Translations under genes and position numbers: made by a program
Shown: piece after piece, positions 11,601 to 21,972 of the stretch
Layout of the letters: each line of letters begins with the position of its first letter
Numbering within the stretch: position 1 is the first letter of the stretch
Source: Raphanus sativus
Taxonomy: Eukaryota; Streptophyta; Magnoliopsida; Brassicales; Brassicaceae
Direction of reading: 5' to 3'
Assembly (NCBI RefSeq): GCF_000801105.2
Contig: NC_079516.1
Span: forward strand, 50,637,265-50,701,264
Length of the DNA: 64,000 bases
Notes under the pieces: model-generated
The model's database searches: none
Seen by the model: only the letters and a program-made list of their open reading frames with translations
Told to the model about the DNA's origin: nothing

Positions 11601-12244
11601 TTTGAAGTGGAGGCTGATCCTTTTGAGGAGTAGTCTGTTTGTTACTAGCCCCGGTTTCTGGGGCTTGTGGGGTAGGGTGTTTTTTACTAACCCCGGTTTC
11701 TGGGGCTTGAGGGGTAGCCTGATTGGTGACACCAACCTTCTTCTCCACAGCTTCCAATCTATCGGAGATCTTCCTAATCTCCCTGATGCACTTCTTAAAC
11801 CCCTCTTTCATCATGTCACCTAAGTCCTTGAACATGTTTTCTAACTCCTCTCTGGTCACCCAACTAGCCTCTTCTCTAGCCTCTTCTGTAGCCTCTTCTG
11901 TAGCCTCTGTAGGAGCCTCTTCTCTAGCCTCTTTAGGAGCCTCTTTAGGAGCCTCTTTACGAGCTTTCTTCCGAGGTCTCTGATTGTCTTCCTCCACCTC
12001 CACAACCATCTCTTTGGCTCTTTTCGATGGAGTCACAAACTTGGGTTTTTGTACCAGTGACTTCCCAGCAATCCATGGTCCACTTCCACGGTCTCCGATC
12101 ATACATCACTTTAATGATGTTCTCCGCGGGCACGTCATCAACCTCAGAGTCCCATTTTGGCCACATTTCACTAATGTCCTTCTCAACAAAGTTGATCACG
12201 CGGGTCTGCAGTAAATAGAAGAAGAATCGAGTTAGATATTTGAA

Positions 12245-12630
12245 ACAAAATACTAAATAGACGACTTAATTATAAGTCGTCAACTAAGTCGTCCAGCTGA
12301 ACGACCTTCCAGACGACTTATTATAAGTCGTCTACTAAGTCGTCCAGCTGGACGACCTTCCAGACGACTTATAATAAGTCGTCTACTAAGTCGTCCAGCT
12401 GGAAGACCTTCCAGACGACTTATAATAAGTCGTCTACTAAGTCGTCCAGCTGGAAGACCTTCCAGACGACTTATAATAAGTCGTCTACTAAGTCGTCCAG
12501 CTGGAAGACCTTCCAGACGACTTATAATAAGTCGTCTACTAAGTCGTCCAGCTGGAAGACCTTCCAGACGACTTATAATAAGTCGTCTACTAAGTCGTCC
12601 AGCTGGAAGACCTTCCGGACGACTTAATTA
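12245..12630. repeat. 51 bp tandem palindromic array in intron 2 of the Ulp1-like gene
   Basis: About six to seven head-to-tail copies of a 51 bp unit have the order CCAGACGACTTATAATAAG, TCGTCTACTAAG, TCGTCCAGCTGGAAGACCTT. Each unit contains a perfect stem of ACGACTTAT and ATAAGTCGT. The array makes up nearly the whole intron between exons 2 and 3 and is very homogeneous, which suggests recent expansion. Confidence 0.93.
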
Positions 12631-13559
12631 AGTGAAGATGGAAAGGTACCTGACTCAAGATAGCAGCTTTCATGAATCTGCGGCCTCTGCTGCCGTCGTA
12701 AGCCAGAATCGGTGGAGACGGACTGTTTGCTCTGGGTAGACCAATACTAGCACCCAATCCCGGAATAGCTTCGTACGCCCAGACCTGAAGAACTTGTATA
12801 AAGCCATCCACGGTGTAACAGCCAGTAATATCTTTGTTCCACAAAGAGTCCATCAGCACCTTAAACGCGACTCTCCCCCATGGATAATTCTCAAACCTTT
12901 CTAAATCCATCACTAGCCTTGCGAGAGTAGCTCGTGTAGCGCTTGAGAACTTTTTCCCTTCAATGAATCCAGTGAAGATGGAAAGGTACGCGAGTCGCTT
13001 GCGATCTTCCCTGGACCAATCCCCGCATCTCTTCAGTGCTGCTATTATCTGATCAGTACTTGGCCCAGCTTCCCGATGAACTCCCATCATCTCCCAGAAA
13101 GAAACCATCTGTGGGGTAACTTCACATTCTGGTGTCTCAAGGTCCTCGATGTAGTCGCAGTTTAGACCAGTGATGTTTTCAAACTCTAACAGTGAAAACC
13201 TCGCAGGTTCTGGACCAACGAGACACCACATCTCGTACTTCTTCTTAATGTCCAGCTTTAAACCGAGCAAGTGGTGAACCAGCCTTGAAGCCCAACCAAA
13301 TCCCTGCTCCTTGAACTTGATGAAAACTCCCAATCTCGACTCCTTGAGCTCTTCAAATTCAGCATCAGTGAGAGCTTCCCTAAGAGCAGTATGCAACTTC
13401 GTGTTATCCGTATGATACGAAATGCTATTGTGGGGTTCTGGCTCTTCCCCTAATGTGTATAACCTACGGGGGAGTTCTGGAATATCCATCCTTTTTGTCT
13501 GCAAAATAATCAAAGACAACAATAGAAGTCAGAACACAAGCTAAATCAATCACGCCTTA

Positions 13560-13740
13560 ATTGTTACTCCAGACGACTTAGTAGACGACTTAAATATAAG
13601 TCGTCTAGAAAGTCGTCCAACTGGACGACTTAGTTGACGACTTATATTTAAGTCGTCTGGAAAGTCTTCCAAATGGACGTACTAAGTCGTCCAGGTTGAA
13701 GACTTTCCAGACGACTTACTTACAAGTCTTCCAGTAGAAA
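13560..13740. repeat. ACGACTT repeats in intron 1 of the Ulp1-like gene
   Basis: Paired words ACGACTTAAATATAAGTCGT (13574) and ACGACTTATATTTAAGTCGT (13636) occur, with related AAGTCTTCCA units. They occupy most of the intron between the 36 nt first coding exon and the DUF1985 exon. Confidence 0.85.
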
Positions 13741-13889
13741 AATTTCAAGCGGACCTGATTAGTCGCAGAAGGAGTTCGAGTACTCGTCATTGTGGTTATA
13801 GATCTGAAAAAATAAACGTGAAACGGTGAGAATGAGTAAATTGAAAGAGACAACGTTTTATGTTCATCTTTTCCACGAGTTTGATGACT

Positions 13890-14130
13890 TACCGGCGTTA
13901 GGGTTTACAGAGAAACGGCGCTACGGTTTACAGAGAAGAAGCGGCGGCGCTAGGGTTTAGAAGAAGCGGCGGCGCTAGGGTTTAGAAGAAACGGCGGTGC
14001 TAGCTAGTGTTTAGAGTAAGCGGCGGTGAGAACGTTGGTGAGCACGGTGGCGAGGGCGACGGTTTGTTCGGAAATAGTGGAAGCGGGGGCGCTAGGGTTT
14101 AGAGGAATCGGCGGCGCTAGGGTTAGAAGA
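13890..14130 (-). repeat. Telo-box-rich GC repeats upstream of the Ulp1-like gene
   Basis: A degenerate unit of about 25 bp, GGCGGCGCTAGGGTTTAGAA, repeats some six times. On the coding (minus) strand this gives AAACCCTA telo-box motifs in the leader or promoter just upstream of the ATG at 13790. Telo-boxes are known promoter or leader elements of plant growth and translation genes and can recruit Polycomb factors. Function here is inferred only. Confidence 0.7.
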
Positions 14131-14748
14131 AGCTGCGGCGACAACGGTGAGAATGAAGTGAGATAGATAGCCGACGTTGAGAACGATGGTTGTTCGGAAA
14201 TAGTGGGAATTCGAATCGCCTTTGATATCGCCGGTGAGAGAGAACTGTTAGGGTTTCTGTTCGCGGAAAATGAAAAAAAAAAAAAAAAATCACCTTATAT
14301 ATTGGGTAAATAATCCGGTTAGCTTTAAAAGTACATTGGTAAACTTTAAGGTTTGGTCCGGTTTAGACGACTTATTCTGGCTGATAATGTACATCAGACG
14401 ACCTAATATTTAGTCGTCTGGGAACAGAAGACTAAATATTAAGTCGTCCAATACCCTAAAATGAACCCCTAAACTAAAATGACTAAATTAACTTACTAAC
14501 CACGTTATAAAATCAAATTATACTTCAATAGTGTTTACTATACACAGAAACGAACACGCCTAGGTAATTTTAAAAATTTCAAAAACGGTTTTAATGCTTT
14601 CCAAAATCTAACCCTAAGAACACATACAATACTACAACATATGTTGATGAAACATAAACTAAAGAATATCATGACTCACTACTTTCACTCATCTGGGCTG
14701 AAAACAATTGAAATTTGTTATATATTAATTTATATCTCTTAAGACATA
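14131..14748. other. MULE right-arm non-coding DNA
   Basis: AT-rich DNA holds a poly-A run at about 14274-14289 and another set of ACGACTT/AAGTCGT words at 14360-14450. No credible gene is seen; the short minus-strand frame at 14669-14851 runs into the MITE. Confidence 0.5.
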
Positions 14749-15004
14749 CTCCCTCCGTTCCTGAAAGTAGGATTTTTTGGATTTTATTTTTGTTCCACAA
14801 AGATAGATTTTCTATATTTTTAAGGTACTTTTGTATACTTTTAAGAATCATTAATTGTGACTATTTGAATTGATTAAATTTTATTGGTAGATAGTTATTG
14901 GAAATTGTATAAACATAAATAGTAAACTAAAATTGGCAAATATTTATTGTAGTCTTAATAAACGTGAAAACTCTAGAAAATCTTACTTTCAGGAACGGAG
15001 GGAG
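14749..15004. mobile_element. Stowaway-type MITE, 256 bp
   Basis: Terminal inverted repeats start CTCCCTCCGTTCCTGAAAG and agree at 27 of 28 positions between the two ends. A TA duplication flanks the element (14747-14748 and 15005-15006). These are hallmarks of Tc1/mariner-related Stowaway MITEs. It lies inside the MULE's right arm, so it inserted after the MULE. The near-perfect ends suggest a recent insertion. Confidence 0.9.
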
Positions 15005-15074
15005 TATGTTAATTACATAATTCCAATTTTTCACTTATCAAAATATTTTTTACAAAATTTTTAAATTATGTTTA

Positions 15075-15155
15075 AGAATAACTGTCCAGACGACTTAACT
15101 TAAAGTCGTCTGGACGACTTATTTTCAAGTCGTCTGTTTACAGACGACTTGCGAG
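15075..15155. repeat. ACGACTT repeats near the right MULE end
   Basis: Three ACGACTT words and two AAGTCGTC words lie about 140 bp inside the right terminal repeat. The family therefore reaches both ends of the element but stops at its borders. Confidence 0.8.
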
Positions 15156-15295
15156 GGGTAGAAACGTAAAAAAAAAATCCGTTTTTTTGTTTGTTCACAA
15201 GGAGATAGTTGTAATTTCAATAGCCTTTTAAGTTACTTTTGCCTTTGACCCAAGTTGGGGTACTCTTTTGGGTTTGACTCCAAGTTTTGAGTCAC

Positions 15296-18282
15296 AATTG
15301 GTAATTCTCCCATCGACTTTTGTTATGAAGTGTGACCATGATTGGTTGCGTCCACAACACAAATACTTTCTTTGCGGTCGATCCATTATTAAGACACTAC
15401 AAAGCATCTATGATAACGATATGTACTTACTCCTTTTTTATAGTTACGTATTCCCAAGTATTTCAACTATCGTAGAGGAATATTTTGTTTTATTTCTGTT
15501 AACTTAATATGTAAAACGTGTAACTCAAGCAACTACATGAGTGTTCAAGCAATTATACAATGCCAATTAGTTGAATCGTAACAATTAGACTAAATATTTA
15601 GGAATACAGGTTTTGAAACCTTGAAAGAACATCTGATTAGTGTAAATACAATATTCATTTAAACCCCCTTGGTACAAAAAAAATCTCTTAGCGAAAAGGA
15701 GACTTCACTAATATAAGTTATTTGTAACATTAACAATAACACTTCCCTTCATATCACGACTAAGAATAACATTTTTCTAGTTTGTAGAGCATTCTCATTA
15801 GTAAAATTAATAAAGAGTTCACACAAATCCCAAAAAAATATACTCCCTCCGTTTCAATATACTTGATGTTTTAGAGAAGTTTTGTTGTTTCATAATAGAT
15901 GATGTTTGTACAAATCTATGTAACTTTAACTTTATCAAAAACTGTGTAACCAATTGAATTTTTATTATTTCTATTTATAATTAAATAAATTAGTTTTAAA
16001 TTGTAATTTAGTAATATTTTAAATAAAAAATAGTTTTCCTTAATATTTGTGCATTGAGGTAAAACATCAAGTAACATGGAACAGAGAGAGTATTAAAAAG
16101 CCAATTCTTTGAACCTCATCTCCGCGAATCTCTTCCCACTGAACCTGTATCATCACTATTTGACGGACCTTACAATACGTGGCGGCTCGCGGTTGGTCGA
16201 TTATTGTTATTTTTTTTACAGAAAAAAATCAAACAGTAAAAAAAGTAATAATAATAATTTTTTTTTGAATCTCTCCATGAGGTTCACTGATGGGATGCTC
16301 TTATATGTTTGAAATTTATTTTTCTAATTTAAATCATTTAATTTTGATATGTCAAAATAGTGATATGTTATTCTTAATGGTGATATGACGAAAAGTGTTA
16401 CTTTTAATGGTCATATGTTTGAATAATTTTCTTTTTTTAAAAAATTAGACCTTTCATATGATTTTTGCAAAATTTTCATTTAAAAGAATGAACCTTTTTT
16501 AATTTGCATAATTTTTTTTTGAAAATTTTGATTTTTAAAATTCTCTGTAGTTTTTCTAATTTTTATTTATGTTTCCTATTTTACTTTTTATTAATTTCTT
16601 ATATTAACTAAAAAATAACTAAAAACTGACATGTCACCTTATTTACAGTTTAACATGTCATATTTTTAATTTGATGAACAAGTAAGTCATATTGAAAGTT
16701 TTTAGGATACAAAAACTAATTTGAATATTTAATATGTTAGTGAAATAACTTTAAAATTTAAAGTGGCAATAAATGCCAATTTGAAGGTTTTATGCGATTT
16801 TTATGTTAAATAAATGAGATATATAACTCATCTGAGTTGGTATTAGGCATGGGTATTCGGGGTTCTTATCGGTTTTGGTTCAATTGATTTTGATTTTCGG
16901 TGTTATGCTCATAAGTCCTATTCGGATTTTATTAATTATCAGATCAGATTCGGTTCCTTTCGGATTCACTTCAGGTCGCATTGTAACCAATGTCTAGAAT
17001 CGTCTGAAAATATTTTTTTTTTAAACCTGGAAAATTGACAAAAATATTAAAACAAAAAAAGTTATTCACAATCTAATTAAAATTTAGTAAAACTATCTAA
17101 ACTAACTAAAACATATTCAAAATAATTAATAAAACAAAATTAACATATACTATAAAATATTAATATATTTAACTAATTTCATATATCTTCGGATCCTAAT
17201 TTGAATTTCGGTTCGGTTCGAGTTATAATCAAACTCTAAAGTATTAAACTCATAAGTCTCACTTAGATATTTTTGTATATCTATTCAGATCCGATTTTGA
17301 TTTTTTCAGTTCGAATTCAGATAGGGTAAAGACGTTCATGGCTAGTTGGTACTTTTAGATGGCTTAGGATGTGGGAAATTGTGCCCCTTCTAAATTTCAG
17401 GAAAGATGTTGTGCCCCCTCTGCCCTTAACTTCGGCCAATAGATTGAGTGTAACTTGCATGGCCCCAGTCAACTTGCCTCAAGTATATGTGTGTATGTGT
17501 GAACATGAATTTGATGAAAACCTCTAGTAGTTAAAGTTACAATGAAAATATTGTCATGTTTTTATGGAGTATTTTTGCTAACGGTTGATCTAGATGCATA
17601 AATCATTTTCAATAAAAAAATATATACACTGCCAACTGTTACTCGGATTTCAATTACTTTTCAGCTTCTTTATTAACAGTCATTGTTGTCCCGGATATTA
17701 GTCTACTAACCTTTATTTAAACTATAAAACAAATCGCTATCAACGTTTTTTGGTTGTTAACCAAACGTGTTTCTTTCTCCATGCCAAATTTGTAGAAATA
17801 ATTATATGAAAACCATACCAAAATCAAAAGTTAAGTTAGGTATTGTAAGTTATAGGAAGAAAATAGCATTAGTGCGGGATGTTTCACCTATCAATTTCCG
17901 TTTAGCATTGCAACAAAATAATTCTAATGTATTTAGATAAAATCCATATTTTAAAATAAAAATATGTTCACAGAACATTTAAGAAGACCCATAAATCACA
18001 CTAGTACACACACATACATTTTTATATTTAGTAATTGTCAAGGAAGATTTCTTGAAAAGATGAATTCATTTTAATAAAATAATAAAACAAGTGACCACTA
18101 ATAATAAAACAAGCAAAATATGGCTAAGAAAATAAAAAAAATCAGCTGACACAACAAAGAATAAAAAATATGGATATTTTATTGTTTTTTAAAATTATAA
18201 AATTGGGCATTCTTAATAGGCTATCATGCAAAAACAAAAATTTCAGACAAGAGAAACCTGAGACTCTCACCAGACCCACTCA
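15296..18282. other. AT-rich intergenic DNA with one MITE, no gene
   Basis: There is no conserved coding sequence; open frames are short and low in complexity. It contains the MITE at 15843-16090. A segment at 16855-17340 is rich in GGTTCGG/TTCGGAT words on both strands, a composition common in degenerate Brassicaceae repeats. The last few hundred bases are the upstream region of the first proline transporter. Confidence 0.6.
15843..16090. mobile_element. Diverged Stowaway-type MITE, 248 bp
   Basis: The left end CTCCCTCCGTTTCAATA and right end CTCTCTCTGTTCCATGT (read as complement) share most bases, and TACTTGATGTTTTA follows in both arms. TA flanks both sides (15841-15842, 16091-16092). It is more decayed than the copy at 14749. 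Confidence 0.75.
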
Positions 18283-18663
18283 ATGTTCTATATAATTAAA
18301 CAAGAACCAATAACAAAAAAAAAAAGATCCAAATTTTTTCTTCATCGATTCGATTCTGAATCAATCTCCCCTTCCTCTCTAACTGAATCAGATTCGTATT
18401 TTCAGTTAGGAATCGACCCGGATTCTGGGGCTTCTCAGTTAAAAACTCTGTTTGCGTTTTTAGCGGATCGAATCAAAGACCAGTGAGTGAAGGAGAGCAA
18501 ATTTCGCTAAAAGTTAAAAGCGGATTCTATATATATCAGTAAAAAGGATATGACTTTCTCAAGATTCTTTCATGTGGTCGAAGAAGGAGGTGGAGGAGAA
18601 AGACAAAGAGAAAGGCTGTTAGCTGCTGCTTCAGAGACACAAGAGCTGTTTGTCCTAGAAAAC

Positions 18664-21165
18664 ATGACTGCCACTGAAGCTAATAACCGCAAAGGGGACG
18701 ATATTGGTATCGAAATACCTGACACTGCTCACCAAGTTAGCACCGGTTTGTTAATTCGATTAACACTCTCTCTCTATTTTTTTTTAAATTGTTATTTCTA
18801 TTTTCCTGAATCTAGTTGTTGTTTTTTTAATTAACGGTTTATTATCTGGGGATTGACGCCCAATTTTTAATACATTTCTTCTGTAATTTTGAGTTGACAT
18901 ATTCAAATACAATCGTTTTAGGAGCTAAAAAATGCCTTCTTTGTTATAATGTTGCCTTTGATGACTCTGAATCAGCGTTAAAACTGTTGCATTTGATGAA
19001 ACAAAATGACCATTTCAGCGTTTCTTCAAAATGATGGTTTTGATAATGACCTTTTCTTCAAAATGTTGGCTTTGATGATGGTTTTAGCGATGACCCTTTC
19101 TTCAAAATGTTATCTTTGATGGTTTTGACGATGACCCTTTGTTCAAAACCGTGTCTTTGATGTTCTTGAAGAACGACCCTTACTTCAAAATTTCTTCAAA
19201 ATGTTATCTTCGATGGTTCTGACTATGAGCATTTCTTAAAAATGTTATCTTTGATAATTTTGACAATGACCCTTGCTTCAAACTATCGTCTTTGACGACT
19301 TTTAAACAATGACACTTTCTTCGAAATATTATCTTTGATGGTTCTGACTATGACCCTTACTTCAAAATGTTGTCTTTTGATGATTCCTGAAAGTTATAGT
19401 TCAAGTTTCTTTGCCTCTCAACGTTGATGTTTGTTTGGGAAGTTTTTGCTTTGCCAAACTCTGTTTCTTTGTGGTCTCATAATTAACAATCCGAGATCAC
19501 ATTTTGGGGAAGAAGAGCTGAGTGTGTTCTTGTGGAATGTACAGATTCATGGTTTCAGGTGGCGTTCGTGCTCACCACTGGTATAAACAGTGCATACGTG
19601 TTGGGATATTCAGGAACAGTGATGGTTCCTTTAGGTTGGATTGGTGGTGTGGTTGGTCTTATCATAGCTACTGCAATCTCTCTCTATGCAAACAGTCTCG
19701 TTGCCAAGCTCCATGAGTTTGGTGGCAGAAGACACATCCGCTACAGAGACCTTGCTGGATTCATTTACGGTAACAAAACCAAACCAATCTGCTCTGTTTT
19801 TACTCTCATTGAAATGATTAATCTCTTTTTTTTTTTTTAAATCAGGTAGAAAGGCTTATCACCTTACATGGGGATTACAATATGTCAATCTTTTCATGAT
19901 TAATTGTGGATACATCATACTAGCTGGTTCTGCCTTGAAGGTAGTTAAGCGCATCTTCTCTCTTGATACTTTGATGTCCTTAGCCAAGAGTTAGTTATTT
20001 TGGGGGTGTGTGTACTTTTTTCTTCTCTGCAGGCTGTTTATGTGCTCTTCAGGGATGATCATGTCATTAAATTACCTCACTGTATAGCCATTGTTGGTCT
20101 TATCTGCGCGGTTTTCGCTATTGGCATTCCTCATTTATCAGCTCTTGGGACCTGGCTTGCTGTTTCCACCATCCTCAGCCTCATCTACATCGTTGTGGCA
20201 ATTGTGTTATCAGCTAGAGACGGTATAACTTAAGTGATGATCAATGCTTTTATCTATACTATTGGATTCTTATAGCTACTGATGAATCTGTTTTCTTGTA
20301 GGAGTAAAAGCACCACCAAGAGATTACGAGATACAAGGATCATCATTAAACAAACTCTTCACCATCACAGGAGCAGCAGCAAACTTGGTCTTCGCATTCA
20401 ACACAGGGATGCTTCCAGAGATTCAGGTGATGTGTTTAGTGTTGAGTTGCATGAATATCATCTTTCTTATTTTAACACTGTAACTTCTGCAATGATAGGC
20501 AACAGTGAGACAACCGGTTGTGAAAAACATGATGAAGGCTCTATACTTTCAGTTCACAGCTGGAGTTCTACCAATGTACGCTGTTACATTCATTGGATAT
20601 TGGGCTTACGGTTCCTCAACCTCCACCTACTTGCTAAACAGTGTTAATGGCCCAATCTGGGTCAAAGCCCTTGCTAACGTCTCTGCTATCCTTCAATCCG
20701 TTATCGCTTTACACGTAAAGTTTCTTGGCACCAAAGTCTATAACTCTTGCTGAGCTCTTCTTACTCTCACTTCTTTGTTTTTGTTAGATATTTGCAAGTC
20801 CAACATATGAGTACATGGACACAAAGTTTGGGATCAAAGGAAACCCACTGGCTTTGAAAAACTTGACGTTCAGGATCGTGGCCCGTGGAGGGTACGTAGC
20901 GGTTAGCACGCTCGTCTCTGCGCTCTTGCCTTTTCTCGGAGACTTCATGAGTCTCACTGGTGCAGTGAGCACATTCCCACTCACATTCATTCTAGCCAAC
21001 CACATGTACTACAAGGCTATGAACAATAAGCTCAGTCCTTTGCAAAAGATATGGCATTGGTTTAACGTTGTCTTCTTCAGTTTGATGTCTGTTGCTGCCG
21101 CCATTGCAGCTGTTAGACTCATTGCAGTTGATTCCAAAAACTTTCACGTTTTTGCAGATATGTAA
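18664..21165 (+). CDS. ProT1: Proline/compatible-solute transporter, copy a
   Basis: This plasma-membrane proton symporter of the amino acid/auxin permease family carries proline, glycine betaine and related solutes. Seven exons with clean GT-AG borders are 18664-18745, 19545-19769, 19846-19940, 20033-20222, 20302-20426, 20499-20714 and 20788-21165. They join to 436 residues, close to the 440 or so usual for ProT proteins. The start [12 protein letters not shown] matches the ProT1 N-terminus I recall. An in-frame ATG at 18550 would add 38 residues, but the matching stretch of the second copy is closed by a stop, so I treat it as leader. Recognisable blocks are [36 protein letters not shown] (split by an intron), [14 protein letters not shown] and [17 protein letters not shown]. 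Intron 1 holds a minisatellite. Confidence 0.93.
18950..19390 (+). repeat. Degenerate 42-48 bp minisatellite in ProT1 intron 1
   Basis: About nine imperfect copies of a unit resembling TTCAAAATGTTATCTTTGAT followed by GGTTYTGACNATGACCC occur. Spacing varies between about 42 and 60 bp. The array fills over half of the first intron. The second transporter copy lacks it, so it arose after, or was lost since, the tandem duplication. Confidence 0.8.
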
Positions 21166-21972
21166 TTCATTTTACATATATTTATATATATATATAGTCA
21201 TTGCATTATTGTTCTTAGGCAAGGTTTCTTGTATTTTCTTTTTTTTTATATATATAAATTATAAACATTAGAGAGCTTAAACAAAATAAAATGTAAAAAA
21301 ATATACAATGTACCAAATTTGTAGCACTAAAACAGTTTGATGAACCACCTCTGTCAGACTCGGTTTTATCTATATGGGAAAAAATGATACCTCAGTTCCT
21401 ATTCTCAAAGTATCCTTAGATTGTTGGATACATGACCGCCTACTTTGTGATGTGATGTTGCCCAACCATAACCAAACTTAAAAAAAAAAAAGTTAAGAAG
21501 AAGTTGTATGCAATTTGCATTATATGACACACTGATCAACAAATGTCTCAAGATCATCTTTGAAACGGCTAAGTAACTTTAGTGTGAAACATTCAGCTTC
21601 TAACTCTTCATTCTTTGCAATAACTTTCATGTGAACTTAGTGGTTAAAGCTGAAGATCAAAAAGGGACCAATCATTAAACCCTACAAACATTAACTGATC
21701 ATCTATCGTGGAGTTCCGACTCCATCATCAACTTGTATGGCCACTACGTTATAAAACGTTATATCAATGAAAAAAGTAAAGATTATATCACTGAGAAAAA
21801 GAAAATATGACCACTACTACTTCAGTCAAAAAGTAGCAAATTATTTAAAAGCTTAGCTTTCCCAAAAGTTTCTGCATGTGGTCGACGCCTGAACAGGAGG
21901 AGAAAGGTAGAGGCTCTTATCAAAAAACCTTATAAAAGCTCTTAGCTCCTAAGACTACAAGTGCCAAAGATC
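21166..21972. other. Spacer between the two ProT genes
   Basis: This is AT-rich DNA without a gene. The last 130 bases (from about 21850) resemble the leader of copy a (TTTCATGTGGTCGAAG against TGCATGTGGTCGACG). The duplication therefore included the promoter-proximal region. Confidence 0.6.

Larger units (their letters stand above)
9621..13790 (-). pseudogene. DUF1985 plus Ulp1/C48 protease-like MULE gene (frameshifted)
   Basis: The gene starts with ATG at 13790 and stops at 9621. Exons inferred from splice signals are 13790-13755, 13498-12650 (DUF1985, MDIPELPRRLY onward), 12205-11359, 11087-10701, 10634-10544, and about 10315 to 9621. Exon 3 has a basic patch, EEA/EEATEEA repeats, a short helical stretch and QPAPQTK heptads. 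The last exon carries the C48 peptidase C-terminus: IDPKRHIVVWDSIP, then EPFLEMVPYLIVEC, then NNGDCGVYAA with the nucleophile cysteine near 9812. Ulp1 proteases cleave SUMO-like tails; the role in transposons is unknown. One extra base in a T run near 12050 and shifts in the last exon break the frame. Introns 1, 2, 3 and 5 are filled with the ACGACTT repeats. Confidence 0.8.
5013..15295. mobile_element. Mutator-like element with mudrA and Ulp1 genes (Kaonashi type)
   Basis: The outer ends form an inverted repeat of 24 bp with two mismatches: GTGACTCAAAACTTG followed by RATTCAAAC at 5013-5036, and its complement at 15272-15295. Between them lie a mudrA-like transposase on + and a Ulp1 (C48) protease-like gene on -, facing each other. 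Mutator-like elements carrying a Ulp1 gene are known in Arabidopsis as Kaonashi elements; assignment here is by content, not alignment. Flanking 9-mers (tattgcaaa, aattggtaa) share six positions, so a target duplication is at best decayed. A Stowaway MITE sits inside at 14749-15004. Confidence 0.72.

Noticed and set aside
13890..14130. Interstitial telomere repeat
   Set aside because: TAGGGTTTAG occurs, but it is separated by GC-rich 15-20 bp spacers. There is no run of (TTTAGGG)n, so telo-box-like leader repeats are the better reading.
5004..15304. 9 bp target duplication of the MULE
   Set aside because: The flanking 9-mers agree at only six positions and the left flank borders an assembly gap. 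This is too weak to claim.
16855..17340. hAT-like element based on GGTTCGG/TTCGGAT-rich ends
   Set aside because: No clear inverted termini or target duplication could be found, so only the composition is noted.
18550..18663. N-terminal extension of ProT1 from an upstream ATG
   Set aside because: The homologous stretch in copy b contains a stop, and the family start is MTATEANN. I treat the stretch as 5' leader.
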